DNA from: Amycolatopsis sp. NBC_01488
GTDB taxonomy: Bacteria; Actinomycetota; Actinomycetes; Mycobacteriales; Pseudonocardiaceae
Direction: 5' to 3'
Assembly (NCBI RefSeq): GCF_036227105.1
Contig: NZ_CP109434.1
Coordinates: forward strand, 997,001-1,061,000
Length of the DNA stretch: 64,000 nt
This document shows, piece after piece, positions 9,058-15,440 of this stretch. A program made the position numbers and the translations under genes. The notes under the pieces are model-generated. The model was not told where the DNA came from. It saw only the letters and a list, made by a program, of their open reading frames with translations, and made no database searches. Position 1 is the first letter of the stretch. Every line of letters starts with the position of its first letter.

Positions 9058-10245
9058 TCACCACGTGACCGGCAGGCAGTGCACCCCGTACACCAGCATG
9101 TCGTCCTTGAACGCCAGTTCCTGCACCGGAACCGCGAGCCGCAGCTGCGGGATGCGCCGGTACAGCGTGCCGTAGACCACCTGCAGCTCCACGCGCGCCA
9201 GCGTCTGGCCCAAGCACTGGTGCACGCCGTAGCCGAACGCGACGTGGTGGCGGGCCTCGCGCGTCACGTCCAGGCGGTCCGGCTCCGCGAACACCGCCGC
9301 GTCGCGGTTGGCCACGTCGCCCGCCGCGATGACGCCCTCGCCCGCGTGGATCACTTCGCCGCCGAGTTCGATGTCCTCGACCGCCACCCGGCGGCGGCCC
9401 GTGTGCGTGATGTTCAAGTAGCGCAACAGTTCCTCCACCGCGCGGCGCAGCAGGTCCGCGTCGCCGGAGCGCACCAGTTCCAGCTGGTCCGGGTGCTCCA
9501 GCAGCGCGACCGTGCCGAGGGCGATCATGTTCGCCGTCGTCTCGTGGCCCGCCACCAGCAGCAGCTGGCCCATCGAGGCGACGTCCTCGGCACTCATGCG
9601 GCCGGTCGCGTACTGCGACACCGCCAGCTTGCTCAGGACGTCGTCGCCCGGTTCCGCGGCCTTGCGTTCCACCAGCCCGCCGAGGTACCCGAGCAGGTCT
9701 TCGGTGGCCTTCACCGCCTCGGCGGGTGTCGCGGACCTCGACACCATCACCTTCGTGATGTCCTGGAACAGCTCGCGGTCGTCGTAGGGCACGCCGAGCA
9801 GTTCGCAGATCACGAGCGACGGCACCGGCAGCGCGAACGCCGTCACCAGGTCGACCGGCTTCGGGCCGGCCAGCAGGTCGTCGATCAGGTCGTCGACGAT
9901 CCGCTGGATCGCCGGGCGCAGCGCCTCCATCTTCTTGACGAGGAAGTCGCCGGTCAGCAGGCGCCGCTGGGCCGCGTGCTCGGCGCCGTCCATGGTGATG
10001 AACGACTTCGCGCGCTGCCGCCGGGCCGCCGAAGCCGCGCTCTGGTGCGGGTAGCCGGGCCGGTCGGAGTCGGCGCTGATCCGCGAGTCGCGCAGCACGG
10101 CGCGGACGTCGTCGTAGCGCGTGACCAGCCACGGCGTGCTGCCGTTCCACAGCCGCACGCGGGACACCGGCGGCAGCTCGCCCAGCTCGGCGGGCGGGTC
10201 GAAGGGACACCGCCGGGTCATCGGAAACGCGGGCACGCCGTCCAC
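9058..10245 (-). CDS. Cytochrome P450
   Basis: Soluble class I bacterial P450 of 395 residues, the usual length. The I-helix oxygen-binding motif is VAGHETTAN (about residue 235), the K-helix ExxR is in VEELLRYLN, and the heme-ligand loop is FGYGVHQCLGQ with Cys at about residue 344. It would hydroxylate or epoxidise a small hydrophobic substrate using a ferredoxin and reductase, neither of which is encoded nearby. The GTG start at 10245 is chosen because GGGAGG lies 7 nt upstream; an ATG at 10221 is an alternative. A TetR gene lies immediately upstream on the same strand, separated by 75 bp containing a short dyad, which suggests control by that repressor. Substrate not predictable. Confidence 0.93.
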   Translation of the reverse strand: MDGVPAFPMTRRCPFDPPAELGELPPVSRVRLWNGSTPWLVTRYDDVRAVLRDSRISADSDRPGYPHQSAASAARRQRAKSFITMDGAEHAAQRRLLTGDFLVKKMEALRPAIQRIVDDLIDDLLAGPKPVDLVTAFALPVPSLVICELLGVPYDDRELFQDITKVMVSRSATPAEAVKATEDLLGYLGGLVERKAAEPGDDVLSKLAVSQYATGRMSAEDVASMGQLLLVAGHETTANMIALGTVALLEHPDQLELVRSGDADLLRRAVEELLRYLNITHTGRRRVAVEDIELGGEVIHAGEGVIAAGDVANRDAAVFAEPDRLDVTREARHHVAFGYGVHQCLGQTLARVELQVVYGTLYRRIPQLRLAVPVQELAFKDDMLVYGVHCLPVTW

Positions 10246-10277
10246 CGGATACCTCCCGAAGCTGCCGGAAATTTACA

Positions 10278-10288
10278 TAGCCATGCTA
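10278..10288. promoter_or_regulatory. Short dyad between TetR and P450 genes
   Basis: TAGC-CAT-GCTA is a perfect 4-bp-arm dyad in the only AT-rich patch between the two minus-strand genes. On the minus strand the adjacent TATGTA could be a -10 box for the P450 gene. It may be a TetR operator, but the arms are short and this is inference. Confidence 0.35.
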
Positions 10289-10320
10289 AGCATCTTCCGC
10301 AGACTTCGCCAGAGGGCCGT

Positions 10321-10959
10321 TCAGGCGAACACCAGTGAGACCAGTTCGTCGACGAACGGCTCGACCAACTCGGCGCCGGTCCGGTTCAGCACGCTGTGGA
10401 ACAGCGCAACCCGCCCGTGCGCGCCGACGAACACGACCGCCGCCGCGCGGCCCGGGGTCACGCGCAGGGCGTGGCCGGCGTCGACGCAGCGTTCGAAGCC
10501 CGCCGCGAGCCGGTCGATCACGTCGAGCAGCGGCCCTTCCGCGCGGGCGTCGGGCGCGGGCCGGGACGCACCGTTCGCGAGCATCAGCCGGTAATGGCCG
10601 GGGTTTTCCATGGCGAACGCGCAGTACGCGTGAATCTGCGCCCGGACGCGGCCGACGACGTCCGTTTCGCCGAGCGTCTCCTCCGCCGCGCGCATCGATT
10701 CCGCGAGCCGCGCGTATTCGTGGTCGAGCAGTCCGCGCACCAATTCCGCACGATCGGAGAAATGCTGGTAGATGCTGGCCGGGGCGATGCCGACCGCGCG
10801 CGCCACCCCGCGGATCGTCAGCCCGTCCTCGCCACCGAGCTCGGCCAGCAGCCGGCCCGCCGCCGCCAGGATCTCCCCGCGCAGCCGTTCGCCTTCACCC
10901 CAGCGGTTCCTCGTGCGGCCGATTCCGGCTTCGACATTCTCCGCCACCCGCCCATTCAT
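10321..10959 (-). CDS. TetR-family transcriptional regulator
   Basis: 212 residues. The N-terminal TetR helix-turn-helix is clear: RGEILAAAGRLLAELG, then LTIRGVARAVGIAPASIYQHF (helix 3 with the typical SIYxHF). The ligand-binding half contains MENPGHYRLMLANGA, a pattern common in the TetR_C_13/WHG-type C-terminal domains. It lies directly upstream of the P450 gene on the same strand and is its likely regulator. The assigned ATG has no convincing Shine-Dalgarno; a GTG four codons in is possible. An inverted repeat at 10983-11008 sits in its probable leader. Confidence 0.88.
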   Translation of the reverse strand: MNGRVAENVEAGIGRTRNRWGEGERLRGEILAAAGRLLAELGGEDGLTIRGVARAVGIAPASIYQHFSDRAELVRGLLDHEYARLAESMRAAEETLGETDVVGRVRAQIHAYCAFAMENPGHYRLMLANGASRPAPDARAEGPLLDVIDRLAAGFERCVDAGHALRVTPGRAAAVVFVGAHGRVALFHSVLNRTGAELVEPFVDELVSLVFA

Positions 10960-10982
10960 ACGCCCGCGGCCGGCGCGCGCGC

Positions 10983-11008
10983 ATTCCGGGGTGCCGGAGA
11001 ACCCCGGA
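10983..11008. repeat. Inverted repeat, possible terminator or leader hairpin
   Basis: TTCCGGGGT and ACCCCGGAA form a perfect 9-bp stem around an 8-nt loop between the SDR gene stop (11061) and the TetR start. Either it ends the SDR transcript (no T tract is visible) or it sits in the TetR 5' leader. Confidence 0.5.
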
Positions 11009-11060
11009 ACAGCGGCGCAGCGGAGCCGGAATTATCAGGGAATTGACAAAAAGCGGATTC

Positions 11061-11765
11061 TCAACCGGCCAGCGCCGGATACAGCCCGGAGAGGTCGCCG
11101 GACAGCCCGGCCCGCACGCCCCGGCTGAGGTCGTCGGCGAGCACCTCGAACCGGCCCTGCTCGACGCCGTCGAGCGCGAGCCCCGCCACGACCGCCGGGT
11201 CCGTCTTCGGGCCGTCGACGTGCTTGGCCATGTCGGTGTCCATGTAGCCCACGTGCAGCGCGGTCACCTGCGTCTTCTGCGCCGCGAGCTCCAGGCGCAG
11301 CGCGTTGGTCAGCGACCACGCCGCCGCCTTCGCCGCCGAGTAGGCCGCGACCTGTGGCGCGGTGAACCACGACAGCACCGAGAGCACGTTGAGCACCGCA
11401 CCGCCGCCGTTGCGCTCGAGGACGGGCGCGAACGCGCGGGTCACGGCCAAGGTGCCGAAGTAGTGCGTGTCCATCTCCAGGCGGATGTCCTCGATGGGGC
11501 CGCCGAGCAGCGAAGCCCCCGTGGACGAGCCGGCGTTGTTGACCAGCAGCGTGACGTCCCCCGCCTCCGCGGCGGCGGCGCGGATCGACTCCGGGTCGGT
11601 GACGTCGAGGCGAATCGGCACCACTCCCGGCAGGTCGATTGATTCGGGATTCCGCGCGGCGGCGTAGACCTTGGCCGCGCCGCGTTCGAGCAGCGCGGCG
11701 GCGAACCGCCGGCCAAGTCCCCGGTTGGCCCCGGTGACCAGCGCCACCGCACCCGTGATCTCCAT
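11061..11765 (-). CDS. Short-chain dehydrogenase/reductase (SDR)
   Basis: 234 residues, classical SDR length. The Rossmann dinucleotide motif is TGANRGLG at about residues 11-18, NNAG follows at about residue 79, and the catalytic part shows Ser (VLNVLSVLSW) and YSAAKAA with the catalytic Tyr-x-x-x-Lys. It should oxidise or reduce a hydroxyl or keto group with NAD(P)H; substrate unknown. The start at ATG 11765 is supported by GAGGAG about 7 nt upstream. It is divergent from an HxlR regulator, and the 106-bp intergenic region carries two matching dyads, so it is almost certainly under HxlR control. Confidence 0.9.
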   Translation of the reverse strand: MEITGAVALVTGANRGLGRRFAAALLERGAAKVYAAARNPESIDLPGVVPIRLDVTDPESIRAAAAEAGDVTLLVNNAGSSTGASLLGGPIEDIRLEMDTHYFGTLAVTRAFAPVLERNGGGAVLNVLSVLSWFTAPQVAAYSAAKAAAWSLTNALRLELAAQKTQVTALHVGYMDTDMAKHVDGPKTDPAVVAGLALDGVEQGRFEVLADDLSRGVRAGLSGDLSGLYPALAG

Positions 11766-11787
11766 GACGAACTCCTCTCGCACCTGA

Positions 11788-11802
11788 CTTGCTCGTTGCA
11801 AG
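11788..11802. promoter_or_regulatory. HxlR-type operator, copy 1
   Basis: CTTGC-TCGTT-GCAAG, perfect 5-bp arms with a 5-bp spacer, 22 bp upstream of the SDR start. It shares arms and the first spacer bases with the second copy at 11831. Confidence 0.7.
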
Positions 11803-11830
11803 CTAGCTACAGGCGACCCTACGGCGTAAA

Positions 11831-11845
11831 CTTGCTCGGAGCAAG
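11831..11845. promoter_or_regulatory. HxlR-type operator, copy 2
   Basis: CTTGC-TCGGA-GCAAG, perfect dyad 26 bp upstream of the HxlR gene start. Its centre is 43 bp (about four helical turns) from that of copy 1, so two regulator dimers would bind the same DNA face and could control both divergent genes. Confidence 0.7.
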
Positions 11846-11871
11846 CCAGGTCGAAGGGATCGGGATCACCC

Positions 11872-12363
11872 ATGAGCCGCCGCACCACCTGGGAGGACGC
11901 CTCCTGCCCGATCGCCCGCGCCGCCGACGTCCTGGCCGAGCCGTGGGTGCTGCTGATCCTGCGCAACGCCACCGCGGGCACCACCCGCTTCGAGGACTTC
12001 CGCGGCCAGCTCGGCATCGCGGACAACGTGCTCACGACCCGGCTGGCCAAGCTCGTCGAGCGGGGGCTGATGACGAAGCTCCCCTACCGCGATGGCGGCC
12101 GGACGCGGCACGAGTACCGCCTCACGCAGGCCGGCTCGGACGCGCTGCCGGTGCTGCACGCGCTCGGCGCGTGGGGTGACGCGTACACGTCGGCGGAGAA
12201 CGCGTACGGCCCGATGCAGCTGGTCCACTGCGGCTGCGGCTCTCTCACCCGGCCGGGCGAGAAGTGCGATTCCTGCGGAAAAGCGCTGGTCAGGACCGAT
12301 CTGGCGTGGCGCGGCTCGTGGCTGACCGAGGGCGAGATCCCCCTGGCGGACCCGGTCGGCTGA
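11872..12363 (+). CDS. HxlR-family winged-helix regulator
   Basis: 163 residues. The HxlR/DUF24 winged helix is visible: CPIARAADVLAEPWVLLILR, then FEDFRGQLGIADNVLTTRL as recognition region and LPYRDGGRTRHEYRLTQAG as wing. The Cys of the N-terminal CPI motif is the residue that senses electrophiles or oxidants in characterised relatives. After the DNA-binding domain is an unusual 50-residue tail with HCGCG and KCDSCGKAL, a Cys pattern that could bind zinc; tails of this kind occur in a subset of actinobacterial HxlR proteins. Divergent from the SDR gene, with two candidate operators between them. Its own repression and control of the SDR are inferred. Confidence 0.92.
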   Translation: MSRRTTWEDASCPIARAADVLAEPWVLLILRNATAGTTRFEDFRGQLGIADNVLTTRLAKLVERGLMTKLPYRDGGRTRHEYRLTQAGSDALPVLHALGAWGDAYTSAENAYGPMQLVHCGCGSLTRPGEKCDSCGKALVRTDLAWRGSWLTEGEIPLADPVG

Positions 12364-12386
12364 GCCGGACGGCGCCGTCGGGGGGA

Positions 12387-12415
12387 GGCCGCACCGGGAG
12401 TGGCCCGGTGCGGCC
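12387..12415. terminator. Bidirectional hairpin terminator between HxlR and GntR genes
   Basis: GGCCGCACCGGG and CCCGGTGCGGCC form a perfect 12-bp stem with loop AGTGG between two converging genes. There is no T tract, as is usual in very GC-rich actinobacteria. Confidence 0.7.
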
Positions 12416-12423
12416 GTCGGACG

Positions 12424-13095
12424 TCAGAGGCGGGACAGCAGGCGGTCGCGAGCCACTTCGAGGTGGTCCGTCATCGCCTTGCGGGCGGCCGCCGCGTTCC
12501 CCGCCACCAGCGCGTCCACGATCAGCCGGTGCTCGGAGATCGTCTGCTCGCCGAACGGCTGGTTGTAGTTCAGCCGGAAGAAGTGCAGGTGGCAGTGGGT
12601 CCGCGCGAACGCCTGCTCGACCGCCACGTTCCCCGCCATGCGCAGGATCAGCTCGTGCAGCCGGGCGTCGTGGGCCGTCAACGCCTTGTAGTCGCTGTAC
12701 GCGTCCTCGATCGGCGCGGACGGGCACGTGGCCAGCTCGGCTTCGAGCAAGGCCACGTTCGCGTCCGACATCGCCGCCGCCGCCAGGGCCGCCGACGGCG
12801 GTTCCAGCAGCAGGCGCAGCTCGTACATGTCGTCGACTTCCTTGCGGTTCAGCAGTTCCGTCACGCGGTAGCCGCGCAACGGGAGCCGGCTGACCAGTTC
12901 CTCGGACTCGAGCCGGGCGAGCGCCTCGCGCACCGGGGTGCCCGACACGCCCAGCTCGCGGGCGATCTCGTCGATGTTGACCCGCGCGCCCGGCTCGATG
13001 CCGTCGTTCATGATCAGCGCCCGGATCTGCTCGTAGACGCCGTCGGCCAGCACCTGCCTGCCCGGCAGGGCTTCGAGGCGTCGACCCGCCACCAT
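12424..13095 (-). CDS. GntR-family (FCD) regulator of the upstream sugar operon
   Basis: 223 residues from the ATG at 13095, which has GAGGGGA just upstream. The N-terminal winged helix reads ARVNIDEIARELGVSGTPVREAL followed by LESEELVSRLPLRGYRV, the classical FadR/GntR signature. The C-terminal FCD domain has the metal-binding pattern of Asp/His residues (MYELRLLLEPPSAALA, then HDARLHELILRMAGN). It is the last gene of a seven-gene minus-strand operon for sugar hydrolysis and uptake. It most likely represses that operon and is released by a sugar or sugar acid. A perfect palindrome in the operon promoter region (21541-21554) is the best candidate operator. Confidence 0.9.
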   Translation of the reverse strand: MVAGRRLEALPGRQVLADGVYEQIRALIMNDGIEPGARVNIDEIARELGVSGTPVREALARLESEELVSRLPLRGYRVTELLNRKEVDDMYELRLLLEPPSAALAAAAMSDANVALLEAELATCPSAPIEDAYSDYKALTAHDARLHELILRMAGNVAVEQAFARTHCHLHFFRLNYNQPFGEQTISEHRLIVDALVAGNAAAARKAMTDHLEVARDRLLSRL

Positions 13096-13102
13096 GACTC
13101 CC

Positions 13103-13117
13103 CTCACCGTCGGTGAG
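13103..13117. repeat. Perfect dyad between binding-protein and GntR genes
   Basis: CTCACCG-T-CGGTGAG has perfect 7-bp arms in the 28-bp gap between two minus-strand genes, overlapping the GntR ribosome-binding region. It could be an operator or a hairpin lowering downstream expression. It does not resemble the promoter palindrome at 21541. Confidence 0.55.
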
Positions 13118-13123
13118 AACAGG

Positions 13124-14479
13124 CTACTGCTTGGCCAGGACGTCCCGGCTCTTCCGCGCCATTTCGGCGAAGACGTCGTCGTCGCGCTGGTGGGCGAAGT
13201 ACGCCTCGAACAGCGGCCGCTCCGCGTCCTGCAGCGCCGCGCCGTTGCCGTAGACGACCGCCGGGACCAGCGTGCCGTCCTTCAGCATCGACGTGAACAC
13301 CGACAGGTCGACGCCCTGGCCCTTCATCGCCGCCGCAGCCGCGTCCATCGACGCCGGGATCGACGGGAAGAACGTGCCGCTCGCCCCGGCCGCCGACTGG
13401 CACTCCGGCGATCCCAGGTACGAGACCCACTTCCAGGTCAGGTCGGGGTTCTTGGTGCCGGCCCAGACGTTGTTCCCGTTCGAGTTGGACAGCACCGCGC
13501 GCTTCCCGGACGGGCCCAGCACGGTCGGCGCGATCCCGACCTTCACCCCGGGCAGCTTGGCGAACGTCCCCGCCGTCCACGAGCCCGCCGTCTCCATCGC
13601 GACCTTGCCCGAGCCGAGCAGGTCGGTGTCGCTGATCGACGCCTGGCCGCCGGTGGTGAACGTGCCGATCTTCGGCGCGAACCCGCGGTCGGCCAGCGAC
13701 CGCACCCAGCTCAGGGTCTTGGCGAACACCGGGTCGTCGTAGGTGAACGTCGTCGGCCACGACTGCTTGTCGGCCATCCGCCAGCCGGTCGTCATGGCGA
13801 ACGAGCTCCACGTCGACTCGCCGATGAAGTCCCGGCTCGCCAGCTGGCCGGTGCCGTAGGTGGCGACGTGGTCCTTGTCGAACCCGGGCTGGTCGCCGCG
13901 GACGCCGTTCTTGTCCACGGACAGGTGGGCTGCGACCTTCTCGAACGTGCCGCCGTCGTCGGGGTTCCAGGTCAGCTTCGCGATGTCCGCCGGGGTGTAG
14001 CCGGCCTTCGTGATCGCGTCGGTGTTGTAGTACAGGCCGGTCGCGGACCAGTCGAGTGGCAGGCCGTACTGCTTGCCGTCGGTGAACTTCCACGCGTCGA
14101 CGCCGACGGAGAACCGCTTCAGGTCGAACTTGTCGCGCGCGATCAGGTCGTCCAGCGGCAGCAGCTGGTGCTGCGACGCGTAGGCCTGGAAGTACTGGAC
14201 GCTGTTCTGGAACGCGTCCGGCGCGGTGCCGCCGACGAACCCGGCGGTCAGCTTGGTGAAGTAGTCGTCCACGTTGTACTGCGTGACCTTCACCGTGGTG
14301 CCGGGGTTCGCCTTCTCGAACGCCGACGCGCACGTCTGGTAGGCCGCCGCCTGCTTGTCGTCCCAGGTCCACCAGTTCACGGTGTTTCCGCTGCCGTTCG
14401 CCGACCCGCCACCGCAGGCCGCGACCAGTGCTCCCAAGGTCGCCGCCAGTCCGGCGGCGGTGAGCGTGCGCAACTTCAT
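13124..14479 (-). CDS. Sugar ABC transporter substrate-binding lipoprotein
   Basis: 451 residues of the family 1 (MalE/UgpB-type) extracellular solute-binding proteins. The N-terminus is a lipoprotein signal, LAATLGALVAAC, with the lipobox Cys followed by GGGS. The mature part has typical features: VNWWTWDD at the start, the FEKANPGTTVKVTQYN region, and GKVAMETAGSW in the middle. It would bind an oligosaccharide outside the membrane and hand it to the two permeases encoded in the same operon. The start is fixed by the signal peptide and by a GGAG element located inside the last codons of the esterase gene; the stop and start are 1 nt apart, so translation is coupled. Confidence 0.92.
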   Translation of the reverse strand: MKLRTLTAAGLAATLGALVAACGGGSANGSGNTVNWWTWDDKQAAAYQTCASAFEKANPGTTVKVTQYNVDDYFTKLTAGFVGGTAPDAFQNSVQYFQAYASQHQLLPLDDLIARDKFDLKRFSVGVDAWKFTDGKQYGLPLDWSATGLYYNTDAITKAGYTPADIAKLTWNPDDGGTFEKVAAHLSVDKNGVRGDQPGFDKDHVATYGTGQLASRDFIGESTWSSFAMTTGWRMADKQSWPTTFTYDDPVFAKTLSWVRSLADRGFAPKIGTFTTGGQASISDTDLLGSGKVAMETAGSWTAGTFAKLPGVKVGIAPTVLGPSGKRAVLSNSNGNNVWAGTKNPDLTWKWVSYLGSPECQSAAGASGTFFPSIPASMDAAAAAMKGQGVDLSVFTSMLKDGTLVPAVVYGNGAALQDAERPLFEAYFAHQRDDDVFAEMARKSRDVLAKQ

Positions 14480-14480
14480 G

Positions 14481-15440
14481 TCAACTCCAGTGGGGATGCA
14501 GGATGGGCAGAAATCCTTCGAGCACGGCCTGGACGTCGTCGGCGCCACCGGCTTCGTGGCCGTTGTACTCCCAGACCGCGAGCCGTTTCTGTCCTTTGTA
14601 GACCTGGTAGGCGCCGAACACCGTCGACGGCGGCACGATGCCGTCCATCAACCCGGCGCTGAACCAGGCCGGCGCCGTCGCGCGCGCGGCGAACCCGACA
14701 CCGTCGAAATAGGACAGCACGTCGAACACCCGCGAGACCGCGTCACGATGGTCGGCCAGGTAACGGGACAGTTCGACGTAAGGCCGTTCACCACCGACCA
14801 GGCTGGCGCGCCGGAAGTCGCAGAGGAACGGCGCTTGCGCGTGCAGGGCCGCCACGTCCGGCACGAGCCCCGCCGTGGCGAGGGCGATCCCGCCGCCCTG
14901 GCTGTTGCCGAGCACCGCGACCCGCGCCGGGTCGACGTGCTCCAGCGCCCGTGCGGCGTCGACCGCGCGGACCGCGTCGGTGAAGATCCGCCGGTAGACG
15001 TAGGTTTCCCGGCTCTCGATGCCGCGCGTCAGGTGGCCCGGGTACGCCGGTCCGCTGCCCACCGGGTCGGAGGTCACCCCGCCTTGGCCGCGCACGTCGA
15101 CCTGCAGGTGCGCGTATCCGGCGGACGCCCAGGTCAGCTCCTGCAGCGCGCTGCCGCGGCTGCCGCCGTAACCGTGGAACTGGACGATCGCGGGAAGCGC
15201 TTCCTCGACTCCGCGAGGCAGCCTGAGCCACGCCCGGATCGGGTGCCCGCCGAACCCGGCGAACGTCACGTCGAAGACGTCGATCGTCCGCAGTGGCGTG
15301 TCCACCGGCTTCAGGTCCAAGGCCAGGTCATGGACGCGCGCCTCGGCCAGCGTCGACGTCCAGAATTCGTCGAAGTCCGGCGGTGCTTCGTACGCGCTGC
15401 GGTACTCCCACAGCGCGTCGAGACCGAGGTCCGTCAGCAT
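14481..15440 (-). CDS. CE7-family acetyl esterase (acetylxylan esterase/cephalosporin-C deacetylase type)
   Basis: 319 residues, the standard length of CE7 enzymes, with no signal peptide. Family motifs are present in order: HGYGGSRGS near residue 90, RGQGGVTSDP near residue 118, the nucleophile elbow GNSQGGGIAL (Ser about residue 183), an Asp in LMDGIVPPST and the His in YNGHEAGG. These enzymes remove O-acetyl groups from short oligosaccharides in the cytoplasm. Here it would deacetylate sugars after import. It starts inside the stop of the GH95 gene (TGATG overlap) and is followed at 1 nt by the binding-protein gene. Confidence 0.9.
   Translation of the reverse strand: MLTDLGLDALWEYRSAYEAPPDFDEFWTSTLAEARVHDLALDLKPVDTPLRTIDVFDVTFAGFGGHPIRAWLRLPRGVEEALPAIVQFHGYGGSRGSALQELTWASAGYAHLQVDVRGQGGVTSDPVGSGPAYPGHLTRGIESRETYVYRRIFTDAVRAVDAARALEHVDPARVAVLGNSQGGGIALATAGLVPDVAALHAQAPFLCDFRRASLVGGERPYVELSRYLADHRDAVSRVFDVLSYFDGVGFAARATAPAWFSAGLMDGIVPPSTVFGAYQVYKGQKRLAVWEYNGHEAGGADDVQAVLEGFLPILHPHWS

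Noticed and set aside
9058..12363. P450, SDR and regulators as a biosynthetic gene cluster
   Set aside because: No polyketide, peptide or terpene core enzyme lies nearby, and the P450 and SDR have separate regulators and promoters.
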